In this document: one piece after another, positions 49,866-62,929 of the stretch | Layout: every line of letters begins with the position of its first letter | Numbering within the stretch: the stretch's first letter is position 1 | Origin: Zanthoxylum bungeanum | Lineage: Eukaryota > Streptophyta > Magnoliopsida > Sapindales > Rutaceae | Assembly: GCA_019454045.1 (NCBI GenBank) | Contig: SKCR01037654.1 | Location: 1 to 64,000 of the forward strand | Length of the DNA stretch: 64,000 bases | Direction of reading: 5' to 3' | Program-made: the position numbers and the translations under genes | The notes under the pieces: generated by a model | What the model was told of the DNA's origin: nothing | The model's input: the letters and a program-made list of their open reading frames with translations, nothing else | The model's database searches: none

Positions 49866-52339
49866 TGTGGGACACAGAACCTGGGCGACGCCGTTCCTAG
49901 GCTCGCGGCCTAGCTGGGAAGTACTAAATAATATGGAGTCGCCACCCGGTGTGAACCGGGACAAAGATTTAAGGCCGCACTCACCCCTCGCAAGGGAAGA
50001 CCTCAAACCGTTGGGTTCGGAATGGTCCCTTACTTATGTCACTTGTAATAAAAGGATTTATGTAATAATTTAACCAGGCTTAAATAACATTTATTTCCAA
50101 AAATATCATGCTTCTAAATTCATATGCATACATCAACAAGTTCATCACAACATGCAACATCACATGGCAATCTCATGAACATATTTCAATCCTATGATAT
50201 GGAAAACTAAGAACAACATAATCATGCTTGAGTACTATCTCATGAACCTATTAACCAAATAACATGCTAACAGCCTAATCATGCTTGAATACATCCCAAA
50301 AACACATAGAATGGATAAATGCAGAGGGATACAAATAATACGGTTGGCTATATGACACAAGAAAGATCAACCAAGAGGCAATTATGCATGAATATGATAA
50401 GACAGACTCAGTTCAGTGTGTGCGCGTTCGTGTAGCGTTCGTAAACGCGTTCGAACGAAAATGAGACAGAATGCTTACGTTCGAGTAGCGTTCGTAAACG
50501 CGTTCGAACGGAAATGAAACAGAATGCTCGCGTTCGTATGGCGTTTGATAACGCGTTCGAACGGAAATGAAACAGAATGCTCACGTTTGTATGGCGTTCG
50601 TAAACGCGTTCGAACGGAAATGAGACCTGATGCATGATAAGGCAAAAATGTATGCGCGTTCGAGTTGCGTTCGTAAACGAGTTCGAACGGGAACAGACCT
50701 GATGCATGAAATAGGACGCAATACATAAACAATAAAATAAAGGGGCGCGGCGAAGTACTGCCGTAAAGGTGGCCTTTTGGGGCTCTTGATCTCTCAAAGA
50801 GAGGACCTTTAGACCAACATACTAAGCCCATGCGCGTCACATCACATCATGCATACAAACATAAAGACAATCATATTATTCTAAGTATGTCCGATTGAAC
50901 GTGTCTTGCATCCAACCGAACACACATCAACCGGCGCGGCAAAGCATCGTGGTAAAGGGCTTTAACCCCTCCCCATAGGGGATCTTTCATTCCACTTACT
51001 AAGCCCATGCGCTCGATTGAGTCATGCATAAATAAGCGACATGCAGAATTTAAGTGATGAAAAATAAATAAATAAAAGCAACACAAAACAAGAGAAGGTG
51101 CCGTTTACTCAAGTGGTACGTGGAGTTGTATCCCATGTACAGACCGCACTACCGTCCATTCGGATTCGGCTACGGAATTTACGTCTGGGTTTCCATCCTA
51201 TATACCACAAGAGACGACACTCTTCCATTTCATTCAAGCCACAACATGCATCCAAAAACGACTCTCATGCGAATAGAATTCAATAATAATAATAAAAAAA
51301 ACGAATATAAACTAATGAAAATGTACCCTCAGGTCTAACCTTTTAAATCACCTCTCGGATGTACGGTACACGATCGTCGGAAGGGTGGATGCTCCGCAAC
51401 TCTCCCGGTTCACTGGTTCACTGTTCTCATTCGTTGTCTTACTGTTTTGAGTCGTCGTTCTCCGTCTTTGGCTATTGTTTCCTTGTGGTTCCGCTGCCGT
51501 TTCCTCTTTATCTTTTGCTTACTCTTTTTTGGGTGTGTTCCTCCTGTAATTTTTATGTGTGTTGTGTATGAGTTAGGGGCTAGCTAGCTAGGGTCTAGGG
51601 ACTAGGGGACTAGGGTTGAGAAGGTTGGTGAAGGGTTCTTTTTATAGGCAAAGGGTTAGGTTTGACAAGGAAAGGGATTTGATTTGGTGTTGGATAAGGG
51701 AAGCAAGAGATTTGATTTGGTTTGGTTAAGGGAAGTCAAAGATTGAGGGGGGACAAATCTTGGCTAGATAAGGAAGGTTGAATATTTGATTGGCTTGGAT
51801 TAGGAATACAATATTTTAAGTTTGGGAATAATCTTATTAGATTGGGAATATAATTGGTTGATTGATTTTAATTAGGTATGATTATATTTTGATTTAGTAT
51901 GTGATTTGTTTAATTTAGGCATGATTTTAGTTTAAGTTGGTAATTGTTTATTTTATGTTTGGTATATGTTTTATTTAATCATTTAATTAATTTAGTTATT
52001 ATATTATTTAGTTAATGTTTTAATTAATATTTATTTATTTATTAAATTGGGATGTGTTTTATGGGCTTTGGGGGGCTAAATGGGCTGGATGTGAGGCTAG
52101 CAGCAAAACCAGAATTACCGACACCGTTCGAACGCTTCATCGAACGCGGCACGAACGCCCGCAATCCGTTTGACGTTCGAACGTAAAAACGAACGCAGCA
52201 CGAACGAAAACAGTGAACCTTGTTTATTCTGAATTTCCCCTTCCGACGTCCGTTTCCCGTGACCTCCGTGACTTAAAAGGTAGTGTCTCCAAAATGAGAC
52301 TCATCATATGGACTTATGTGTAAAAATGCAGTGCCTACA
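49866..52339 (-). mobile_element. Solo LTR of the gag-only gypsy family
   Basis: 2474 bp, TGTGGGACACAG...GTGCCTACA, similar throughout to 21444-24338 but about 420 bp shorter. A perfect 5-bp duplication AACCA is at 49861-49865 and 52340-52344. It lies in the 5' LTR of the gag-only copia element. The CGTTCGAACG repeats (50425-50690) are present, but only one clear ~95-bp module (51115-51208). No interior, so it is the product of LTR-LTR recombination. Confidence 0.9.
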
Positions 52340-53321
52340 AACCAACAACAATAAAATCCACAATATTAATTCAATGTAAAATATAAATTGTGAAAAATAA
52401 AACAATCACACAAAATTCAACACAATAATTTTGGTGACGAAGTGGAAAACTCTTGCGAGTAAAAAATCACCCCTGGTATAGGCTACCACCCGAATCCACT
52501 ATATAGAGAAAAACTTACAGCGATGGTCAAGACCTATGGTGGCAACTCCACCGACTCAAGTACCTCAATACTGCAATAACTCAAGGCAACTCCTCAAGCC
52601 CCCGACCCACGGTTTTCTTTAGAACTTCTGAAGTCTCTGAGTAGATTGTATCACCAATAACGCCGGAACTCCGACTACCAAACTTCCTCCTAAAGAACTC
52701 TAAAGGATTATGGAATTTGGTTTAAGTTATGTTGAAGGTTTAACAAAGAAACATTCACACCATTAATGAAGAATCTACTACAAGAAAATACTGAATTAGT
52801 GACGAAAATTAGCTACGGAATAATTTGTTCAACATTTAGAAACGGAATACCGACGGAATTGAAATGGATTACAACATTAACGACGTAATTTAACGACGGG
52901 ATAAAATTTCGTAGCTAATAGTGGCAGGAATGAAATCGCGGGAAAAAAAGCGACGGAATAGCGACGGATTTTTCAATCCATCTCTATAAATAGCGATATA
53001 ATTTTATTTCCGTCTCTAAATAGCGATAAAATTTTAATTTCATCTCTATTTAGAGACGGAATTAGTTTTCGTCGCTAAATTTAGCGACGGCACTAAATTC
53101 CGTCGCTATATTTAGCGACGGAATATAAATTCCGTAGCTGTCGTTTTGATCATTGTTTAAAGCCTTCTCTTTCATTTGTTCTAAATCAAACAACGACACA
53201 GCCGAACCCTAGACCAAAATCCAAAATAAAATCAAAGAACCATAGCCCCTTCTCGTCGCTAGCTACCGGCACTTTCGAAGAACGCAGCAAAAGTGGCACT
53301 CCCAAAAATGGTCTCAAAAGG

Positions 53322-53843
53322 TTGAATGTGTAGGAAATTCTTCATTAAGGTAATTATGTCTTTTGGATTGGATTGGGTGCTTGTGAGGGGTACAACCATT
53401 TGGAGGTTGCACCCCATCCCAAAGGGTGCCCTATTGGCACCCTTCCATGCCTTATATAAGAAGGCTTGATATCCAAAATATATATACAGAAAGATATCCG
53501 ATTTTTGCTAAGGAAGAGACATTGTTTTCCTTTGTTTTTTTTGAGAGAGTTTCACCATATTCCTAGTTCATACACTTGTTAAGGAGTGCTCCTTGAACAA
53601 GAAGATTCCAAGTAATCCTGGGAGAACGTTGGCAAAACGAATCCGTAAAGCACCCGTGACGGAGCCAATAAGTTCTTAAGGACAGAGATCATCTCGACTT
53701 GGACAATTCTGTGATCTCCATTTTCTGGTTTGTTTTAATGGTTTTCTGGTTTTAGGGTTTCATGCATCTAGATCTACTTTTGTTGTTTTGATCTGTTTGA
53801 TTGCGAGTTATATTACTGTTTGATGACACATATTTTACAACAG
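53322..53843 (+). mobile_element. LTR-like insert inside the CACTA
   Basis: A ~520-bp segment has GCCTTATATAAGAAGGC (TATA), an LTR-like GA...ATCTCCATTTTCTGG 3' part, and ends ATTTTACAACA. It is bracketed by AATGGTCTCAAAAGG (53307-53321) and AATGGTCTCAGAAGG (53844-53858). It may be a solo copia LTR within the captured gene's start codon region; the 15-bp repeat is longer than normal for LTR elements. Alternatively it is an intron between duplicated exon starts. Confidence 0.4.
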
Positions 53844-53844
53844 A

Positions 53845-54110
53845 ATGGTCTCAGAAGGCGGGGGTGATAATCCAAAGGGTGAACTGCAAACACTGCTTGC
53901 CAGGGCAGGACACGGTGCTCCTGCGTACGAGACAAAGCAACTAAAAAACAACCAGTTTCGTTCTACTGTGATCTTTAATGGATTGAACTTTACGAGGCAG
54001 CCTTGCAGTAGTAAAAAAACTCGCCGAAAAAGATGCAGCTGCTGCCTGCTGAGGCTTTGCTGTGGTTGAGGCCTTGAGGGGGTGAGAGCCACTCATCTTC
54101 CAGAGATCTA
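53845..54110 (+). pseudogene. Captured double-stranded-RNA-binding domain gene fragment
   Basis: ATG at 53845 opens MVSEGGGDNPKGELQTLLA. The segment APAYETKQLKNNQFRSTVIF, NGLNFT and, in another frame, AEKDAAA and AEALLWL follow. This alternation fits a dsRNA-binding motif (alpha-beta-beta-beta-alpha) as in plant dsRBD proteins. A frameshift falls within the basic stretch (about 54014) and another near 54040. It lies well inside the CACTA, so it was captured at DNA level. The original gene was not identified. Confidence 0.6.
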
Positions 54111-54149
54111 GAATTGAGTGCTGCCTGACCGAGCTCTTAATTTCTGCTC

Positions 54150-54935
54150 ATAGAGTGAGTGATTTATCTATCCAACAATTGTCAATAATTTTGCCAATAA
54201 GTTATGTATCCATTGTTAGAAATTTAACCCTTGATTAAGAAATTTTTTTTAAGTCTTTTAGACGAGCATGATTAGTGTAAGGTAGATTATGCTGGAAATC
54301 ATTAATCACCAATGCCTTAATTCTTACCCTTTTTATTTAACATATGCTCACTTTTCACAAATTAACTTTCTGTTGTCCCTCAAGATTACACTTAGTTACT
54401 GAATTGCTAATTACTCGTGCATTTAATCTTTTGGTTTATTGTTGATTTTTTAATGTTAATTTTCAGGCTAACAAAGCACTTATCCTGGGTGAATCGTATT
54501 TATTTAGCGATGCTTTTGCACATTTATATAAATTTGCAATTGCTAGTACTTGCATCTGATTTCTTTTGTTGTTTACTATGTAGGGTGAAGAACAACAAAC
54601 TGTTGATGGCCTGTTACATTCATTGGATTCTTGAAATTTGGTTTATTTATGTTGCACAATTTGGTTATCTAGTTTTGCTGAGGAAGCTTACAAAGAATTC
54701 CTGAATTGCATTTTTAAGTCAATATTGTTTGTAGTACTTGATTAACTTATGTGTATTTTTTTTTATGTTGTACTTTTTTAAACTTTATAATATTTATATA
54801 ATAAAATTTTTATTTACTATATGTCGTGTTTATTTTATAATTTAAGTCATTAATATATTTATTTTATAATTTTACTAATATTAATAATATTAAAAATTTA
54901 ACAAATAACAATTTTATTAAAAAATAATAAATTTC
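54150..54935. other. Rest of CACTA interior
   Basis: AT-rich, probably more captured non-coding host sequence (introns or 3' flank of the same gene). No recognisable coding region. Confidence 0.4.
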
Positions 54936-57900
54936 CTAGGAAATTAGAAACGGAAATAGAAACGGATTCCGTCCAATTAGAGACGGACTGTTATTCCGTC
55001 GCTAATTAGAGGAATAAATTCCGTCGCTAATTAGCGACGAAATAATTATGTCGCTAAATAGCGACGGAAAATTATGTCGCTAAATAGAGACGGAATAATA
55101 TTCCGTCGCTAAATTTAGCGACAGAAATATAAATTCCATCGCTATTTTTTTTGCGACCAAGAGAATAGAGACATAATTTTTCCGTCTCTATTCCGTCGCT
55201 AACTGTACAGTAGCGACGGATATTTTCGTCGCTATCTCACAGTTTTCTTGTAGTGAAGACAAGGAGATAAGGAGTCTTCAATGGTGGAATCAAAGAGAGT
55301 TGAAAGCTTTGAGAGTATTTGGCTAAAGGAAAATGTGTTTCAACTATTGGGGAAGGTGGCTCAATGTGTGTTTATCTAGGTAGGGCAAATGAAAAAGATT
55401 TTCTAGTGTTATTTTGGCTTAAAAACGTGTCTAAGATAACCTACTTACGCATGAACGTTCGAACTCACTTCAAACGCAACTCAAATGCAAAGTTTATGCC
55501 TCGAAACGTTCGAACTCACGTACGAACGCAACACGAACGCGGTCGCGGACTGGTTTTCAGGTGCAACTTAAAACGCTTGTAATTTTCTCGTCTCTTGTCC
55601 AAATCATGAGTTCTTTATATGTACGTGATGGTCTTCGAGTCTGCTTTCCAATGCAACTGACCTCATATCAATTTGATCTCTAAATCTTCTGGAATATTCA
55701 AAAGAGTAAACATCACTCAGATAACTCCATCAGATTTTGTCCAATTGCTCCGAGATCTTCAAGACTCATTACAACTCAATTGAACTTGTTTTGTTACGGA
55801 CATTACCAATAAAAAGGGAACTAACAAATGTTATTGTCATTACGCGTATTAGATTGATGTACAGATATGCTAAGAATGACATCGACCTTAGAATAGTCTT
55901 GTAGTAATACTGGACACTAGGTGGTTCGACATTGTGATAAATATTACCATAGTAAACTATTCTTAAAGTATAAATATATTCATAGTCGTTGGTTTTGAAA
56001 TACTGTCGAATTCCTATAACATAGAAGACTAACACATGTCGTATATTGGAATTGAAGTTTCAATGGTTTAAACCCGATGTATCATGAGCTTTGGAAGCTC
56101 GTATAGACGTGTGGGTATTAGTTGGACCGAATACTGAATGACTCACATGTGATTCCTAATAATTATAAGTACACACCACCATCAATAGGAATCTTCTCAA
56201 GTTGAGTAGCATACGTAATCATTTGACTATAGTATATCATTGATTTTGTGTGAGATCCTACACACTTTGATGTCATGTATGCCAGAAACCTTTCATGGTC
56301 TGACCTCTAAATAGTTGTTAGGTGTGGACCGATGCACTCAGTAATCAAGTGTGAAGCAAGAAAGAATCCGCTGGCCCGTATGTGTATCATAAGGGGTTTA
56401 AGTATCCATGTTAGTAAAGTCACGATTCTTAAAGCTTTGGTCAAAGTCGATCACCTAGGGTGGATCACATCAGTTATAAAGAATCGTGGACATGTCGACA
56501 TGAGATGTGCTCCTCGGAAACTTGACGGTATATTCTATATTTCCTAAGCACAACTCGGGTAGCCTACGACGGAGGGAATGTTAAACATATGTGATAACCT
56601 CGATTTGTATAGTTCGGAAAGGTCGTTCGTGTTCTTCGCGAATTTAGAGGTGGCCGAATTGCGTACATATTAACTAGGCTTATATGACGAATGTGTCTGA
56701 ACTTAGAGAGTCTCAATATTAAGTGTACTCGTTGAGCACTTGGGTAGCCGATTAATTTTGATAAAAGATAATATTCGATATTATAATTATCAACCAAGAT
56801 AATCAAGTGTTATTGGATAACATTGATTATTTACTTTGACCTATTTGGATTAATTGGATTAGTTAAAAATTACACAAATGGCTTAATTGTAAATTCAAAA
56901 ACATCTCTACCATTTGAGGATATTTTGGTAATTCCAAATTTGTATTAATAGATGTAAATCTATATGTCTTAATTTAAATGGATTAAATCAAAGTGGTAGA
57001 CATTGAACTAATCCACTAAGTAAAAAAATTGTCTTGATTTAGACAATGAGATTAGTCACACATAATTATGAATATTTGGATGAATTTAATTAAGCATACC
57101 TAATATTTGATAAGATATTTATTGATTAAAAATTGCCTAAATTTTGCTATAAATAGCAAGTTTTAGGAAGGTTTTAATTAAGCTTAAGCAAGGTAAAAAT
57201 TTGTGAAAGCTATACACAAGTATTTCCTAGAGAAAATTAGTCTAAGTTAGAGAAATGTTTAGAGAAGCTTGTAACATTTCATCTAGGAGAAATCAAGATT
57301 GAATATTGGAGTGAAGTTTGCTAGCATTGGAATCAAGGTTGGATCTTGAAGAAAAGCTTGCAACACTTTGGAAGTTCTCCCACCATTTCAACAAAGATAA
57401 GGAGATTGAATCTTTGCTTCAAGCTTGCTAGGTAAGTTTGAAATTCTCTTAAGTTATGAAATATGTATTGGATGCATATGATTACATAACTTAATGTTGA
57501 AATAATGCTAATAAATTGTGTTAGTATACTTTAGAAGTATAAATACAATAAACTTGTAATTAGGTCAAATATGTTCATGTTGGACATGAAACAATTAATA
57601 AGAGTTTAGAACTCAAGATTAAAAGCTTAGAGCCAAGGCTACCATTCTAGAATCACTTGACCACTTTTAGGTGAACTATAATTTTTCATGAGACATTTCT
57701 TATTTGGATTCTAAAATTGGTTTATGATTAGATTCAAAATTTACGCAAATGGGTATTTATAATAAATTTATGTTTTGCAAAAATATTTGATATTTTGAAA
57801 AACTTAATTTTTATTCTATAACATGTGTTGATATTGGTTTTGATGTTAAAATTAATTTCGGATGTTTTGAAAGTGTTTAGGGAAAGCCGAAAATAATTAA

Positions 57901-58150
57901 AACAAAAAAAAATTCCGCCCAGCTTGCGCTACAGTGAACGTCACGCGCACCGAATTTATTTTTCTTCGTTTTTGACTTTCTGGACTCCGATTCCACCCCA
58001 GTTTTTTTCTATACACTCGTAATGGAATATAATATTTCATTAAAATATTTTAAAATACATCCATGCTTGATATCCATGGGTTAGACCAATTTTTCGCTGC
58101 ATGGGACACCGATCCGACCCTAGGGATTCCACAATTGTCCTAACACCTTA

Positions 58151-58722
58151 TTGCTTGCGACATAATTCTTCAAGTAATCTTCTCAACTGAATGGCATGAC
58201 ATGCACTTATTGCTGCAGCAACGTATTCTACTTCGGTGGTTGTTAAAGTGACAACTGGCTATTTTTTTTTATAACCATGAAATAGTTCATGACCCTAGCG
58301 TAAAGACATATCCGTAAGTACTTATTTTGTCATCTGAATCCCCAGCATAATCGCTATCTGTAAAGTCAAATAAATATGAACTTCATTCCTTTCGATAGAA
58401 CAACCAAAACTGACTAGTACATTACAAGAACCGCAAAATTCTCTTAGCAGCAATAAGATGTAACTCTGTTAGATGTACCATGTATCGACTGATAAGACTA
58501 ACATCATACGTTATATCAGACCTTGTTGTTGTTAGATGCATTAAACATCCTACAATTTGCTTAAAGAAAGTACTATCTATCTTTTTCCCTTGAAGATCTT
58601 TTGTAAGCTTCAATCCATTTTCAGTAGGTGTACTTAGTGAGTTACAATTTGTCATTTGAAACCTGTCCAATATTTATCGGATATATTTCTTTTGAGAAAT
58701 GAATATACCTACAGCTGATTGT
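58151..58722 (-). pseudogene. pol: Copia 2 pol, RT end and RNase H N-terminus
   Basis: Reads MDRFQMTNCNSLSTPTENGL, then QIVGCLMHLTTTRSDITYDV, SRYM, HLIAAKRILRFL and, after a gap, LTTTEVEYVAA and LLEELCRK. A stop follows where the family has Glu. It is flanked by the two solo LTR insertions. Confidence 0.82.
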
Positions 58723-58727
58723 ACAAC

Positions 58728-61254
58728 TGTTGGGGTTTCGGGCGATGGGCGCAGCGGAAGCGCGGTTCAGGCGAAATCGTAATCTTATAACTTTTTCAAA
58801 TTATCGAATAATTATTCAATATCTAATATGAATAATTTATTCATATTTCACCTAAACGTATTTATTGGATATCAAATAACGACATAAATATATATGAAAC
58901 GTCGCAAAACTTTTACAAAAAATGTTTTTCCGTAAAAATGACGCAAAACACATTTTTTGACCGAACCGACCACCCAACACTTATGAAGACTGCCCAGGTC
59001 AGCCCCAATAGTGTTAGGGCAGTTCATGGGCTGCCCGAACAGTGACGAACTCACAATTTGGACAGCCGTCACCCGGTTGGCTCAAAAGTCACCCGGTAAC
59101 ACCGTTTTTGGCCGTTTTCGCTTATTTCAACTCCGAAACACTTTTCGGCAATTGTTCCAATTCCCAAAACACATCCAATACATTCATATGACATCAAATT
59201 CATCACAGAATTTACAGTTTACACAGATCTGATCCAGAAACCGAAATTACCAAATTTCATGCTTTAAATCTAATTTTTCAACATTAATCAAATTAATCTC
59301 AACACCAATTCAAGTCACCACATATGAATCACCCAAGAATAATTCTAGGCATTACAAGAGTGGTCATAACACTCTAGAATGGCAACATGTCATCTAATGA
59401 TTAAATTGGACTAATATTACAATAATATCATCCAAAATATACTTCACACATGCCAACACCTCCAATTCCATCCACCACAACCAAAAGCCCCAAATTTTAC
59501 AAGCAAAGAAACCCTAGAACCATTATAAGAAATCAAGAAATAAGAAACTAATTTCAAGCTTAGGGGGTTTTGAAGATTACCTTTAATACTCCAATTTTCC
59601 TTAAGCACTTTCTTGATTTTTTCTTCACCTTTTCATGGATTTATCAAACAAAATTTGGAAACCCATTTTCTCTTTTGGTTTCGGCAATGGAAAATGGTTG
59701 AAGAAAAAGAAAACAAAATTTTCCCCTTTTAACTTGTTAATGCCGACTTAGAGGGGTAGTTTGGGGATTTTGAAAATTCAATCAAATTAAATAATAATTA
59801 ACTTTATGATAACCAATCAAATTAGCACACATAAAGTATAATTAAATCATGCCATATGTTCTAATAATAATTAAACAAATTTCATAATATTTATAGAAAA
59901 ATATTAATTAATTAATTATTCAAATATTTAACAATTAAATATCCAAATAATCAATTAATATAATAATTATTATTATATATGTATTTTTATTTACAATAAA
60001 TAACAAATACATATATTTATGGCATGTGTCAAAATCTCATTTGACGAATAATTAATGTGTATCTAATCGTATTATGTATCAAATACAAATTCACAATAAT
60101 TACGATTGGCCAAAATCCCCTAATGCATGTGTTATCGTTTAACCGATTAAACGATCCGAATTAACTCACTTAATTCGGTGAAGTATTATGAATAATATAT
60201 ATTATTCATATCGTGTTGCCCAAGTGCTCAACGAGTACACTTCGTATTGTGGGACTCTCTAAGTTTAGGTTTATCCGTCACGAAATCCAATTTCGTGTCC
60301 ATAATCCACCCACTCATGGATTATGACGACCACAGATAATCTCGCTAAACTATGCAAGCCGAGGTCATTGCATACGTATAATCCCTCTGTCACAGCCTAT
60401 CCATATTATACCTGGGGTATAGATAAAAACGTCAAACCCGTTCGGTATAATATAGTCGACTTTCAATTTACGATCTCTAAATAACACTCGGAACTGATTT
60501 CTGAAGTTATACCACGACCATTAATTTACTAGATCGTAAACACGTGAGGATGCCTATTCCCTGTACACAGGACTGACAAATCCTATCTTGATACGCACTG
60601 GATATCATGAGCATCAGTCCACACCCAACGAACAGGCGGAGGTCTGATCATGAATAGATCGTTGACGTGACTGCCATCAAAGTGTGGAGGATAACTCATA
60701 TATCCACAATGGTATCTCAAGTCGAAGGACCACTATGCTCGCTCAACTCGAGAAGATTCCTATTGACGCTGGTGTACCATCTATTAGGAAATCTTCAATG
60801 AGTCGTTTAGTGTCTTATCAAATAAACACATACATGTCTATATGAGTCTCCCGAGACTCATGGTTCACTGGGATAAATCATCAGACCAAGTTACGATATA
60901 CGACATGTACTGGTCTCAGCGGATTTTACTAACCAATCCGTGTTAGTAAATCTTGACTATGAACTTTATTTAAGGATATACATCTTATAGTGCGCTTCCC
61001 AATGTCAATTACAAACTACGTTGTAACTGCGCACTATATTGTAAATCCTAGGGTCTTTGTACACGTATAACTAAACCAGATTTAATTTTGATCTAATCAT
61101 AATCAGATATCTAATCGTAATTAGATCGAATAAGTGTATAAAAGACAATGGTGCTACCACTAAATTAGTAATATTATGGAAAATAGAATTGCTCGTAGTT
61201 ATGAATCGGACATAAATACGATCCGGATTGGTACTCTGAGCACCAATCCTAACA
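58728..61254 (-). mobile_element. Solo LTR, family A, copy 2
   Basis: 2527 bp on the plus strand from TGTTGGGGTTTCGGG to CACCAATCCTAACA. ACAAC at 58723-58727 and 61255-61259 is an exact 5-bp duplication in copia 2 RT. Homologous in reverse to 44962-58145: both share a TTGGTG...CAATCCG start, CAATAGGAATCTTCTC, CACACTTTGATG and GGTGTGGAC segments. No interior. The parent family was not identified. Confidence 0.85.
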
Positions 61255-61259
61255 ACAAC

Positions 61260-62925
61260 TTCAATGCCAAGAAAATAATACATTATACCCAAATCAGACA
61301 TGTCAAACTCCTCCATCATAGATTGTTTAAACTTATCAATCATGGCCATATCATTCCCAGTATAAATCAAGTCATCTACGTATAAACACACAACAAGTAT
61401 TTTCCTTCCATTTTCAATTTTTATGAAAATTGTGTGCTCATATGGGAATTTTTGAAAGCCTTTTTTTGAAAATAGGCATCTATATGACCATACCAAGCTC
61501 TGGGTACATGTTAAAGTTTGTATAATGTATTTTTTCAATTTGTAGACTTAGTTATTACTTTCAAGATTCACATTACCAATGGATTGATCAACATATACAT
61601 GCTCTTGTAAAACACCATGCAAGAATGTAGATTTCACGTCCAATTGGTAAATTGGCTATAAGTATTGTGCAACTAATGCAATTATCAGCCTGATGGAATC
61701 ATGTCTTGCTACTGGGGCGAGAACTTATTTATAATCAACTCCATACTCCTGCTTGTAGCCTTTAGCGACCAGACGAGCTTTATACTTGTCTACCTCTCCA
61801 TTTTCTTTCAATTTTGTCTTATATATCCATTTGACTCCAATACTCTTTTGTCATTCAGGAAGGTTCATTAATTCCCATGTCTTATTCTCCTTAATATAAG
61901 CCATTTCCTCATCCATAGGTTTTTGACATTTTTCTTCTTTGACAACATCTTCAAATGCTAAAGAATATTCATCTTTAAACAAAGCTAAATGAGTTAAAGT
62001 ATCATAATCTTCACCCCCATATACCTCACAATCATCCATCCATATAGGCATTTTTCAAGAGCGTATTTCATATGTTGCATCTGATTGTTGCCCAACAGGT
62101 TCATTAAATGTTGTTGTCGGATGATTATCACATTATTGTTCATTTTCCTCAACTTCAGCCTTCTTATTATCTCCATTGTCGAAAATTAGTTGAATTTGTT
62201 ATGGTGTGGTGTTGTTATACCATGTCCATGTGCTTTTTTCATCAAATATAACATCTCGGCTCACAATGATTTTATTAGTGTTAGGATTTTACAACTTGTA
62301 GGCTTTTGATTGATCACTAACACCAAAAAATACACATTTTTCTCCTATATCATCAAGTTTGTTCCTCTTCTGATCTGGTACATGGGCATATGCAATGCAC
62401 CTAAAAATTCTGAAATGATCAACAGTTGGTCTTCGCCCGATCCATGCTTCTTATGGTGTCATATTTTGAACAGCAAGTGTAGGGCATCTGTTCAATACAT
62501 GGACAATCCAATTTAATGTTTCAAGCCAAAAATTCTTCGGTACACTGCTCCACTTTAACATGCTCCGAAACCATGTTCAAAATAGTGCGATTTTTTTTCA
62601 TTTAGAAAACACAATTTTATTGTGGTGTGTAGGCTGCTGTCAGTTGTCTCTTAATATCATGCATCTCACAAAAGTTTACAAACTCTTGCGAATTGTATTC
62701 ACCACCACATCAGTTCGAAGAACTTTTATGGCGCGATCTTTTTCCTTTTTAACATGAGCTTTATAATATTTTAATGTTGCAAAAGCCTCAGATTTCTCCT
62801 GCAATAAATAAACCCAGGTCGTTCGACTAAAGTCATCGGTAAATATCATAAAATATCGTTTACCTCCATTAGAACTTAGATTTATAGACCCACAAATGTC
62901 TGAATGGATTCCGTAAAATTTTTAT
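61260..62925 (-). pseudogene. pol: Copia 2 pol, integrase and RT
   Basis: From the integrase (HSDICGSINLSSNGGKRYF near 62905, DDFSRTTWVYLL, RTDVVVNT where the family has DRGGE) through the NFWLETLNWIVHVLNRCPT segment. RT parts follow: KWIYKTKLKENGEV, KGYKQEYGVDYK, LDVKSTFLHG, and YVDDLIYTGN near 61370. It is very similar in layout to copia 1, so they are related families. Multiple stops and frameshifts. Confidence 0.85.
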
Positions 62926-62929
62926 TTGA

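Larger units (their letters stand above)
52775..55255. mobile_element. Non-autonomous CACTA (En/Spm) transposon
   Basis: The right end on the minus strand is CACTACAAGAAAACTG. The left end is CTACTACAAGAAAATACTG, so its first bases are altered. AAG follows at 55256-55258 and AAT precedes at 52772-52774, a 3-bp duplication with one change. Comparison with the other LTR (near 45605) shows the uninterrupted site. Subterminal zones (52800-53145 and 54940-55235) are packed with GCGACGGAATNNNATTCCGTCGC-like inverted words, the usual transposase-binding repeats. There is no transposase. The interior holds a captured gene piece. Confidence 0.8.
45062..55826 (-). mobile_element. Gag-only copia-type element
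   Basis: LTRs at 45062-46183 (1122 bp) and 49750-55826 (about 1.11 kb once two insertions are removed). AATGT at 45057-45061 and 55827-55831 is the target duplication. The minus strand carries the tRNA-Met primer site, a copia-type gag with two zinc knuckles, and a polypurine tract CCAAAGGGGGAGAT (46184-46197). No protease, integrase, RT or RNase H is present. Its first LTR bases are TT in one copy (45062) and TG in the other. It lies inside a solo LTR. Confidence 0.88.
44962..58145 (+). mobile_element. Solo LTR, family A, copy 1 (holding nested elements)
   Basis: Starts TGTTGGAGTTGG and ends TTGTCCTAACA. CCTTA on both sides (44957-44961, 58146-58150) is the 5-bp duplication in copia 2 RNase H. 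Without the nested gag-only copia element the LTR is about 2.4 kb (44962-45061 plus 55832-58145). No interior or second LTR is seen, so recombination has removed the rest. It is homologous to 58728-61254 read in reverse. Confidence 0.82.

Noticed and set aside
53845..54069. A functional small dsRNA-binding protein gene
   Set aside because: The frame shifts within the domain and lies inside a transposon with no clear promoter or full-length reading frame.
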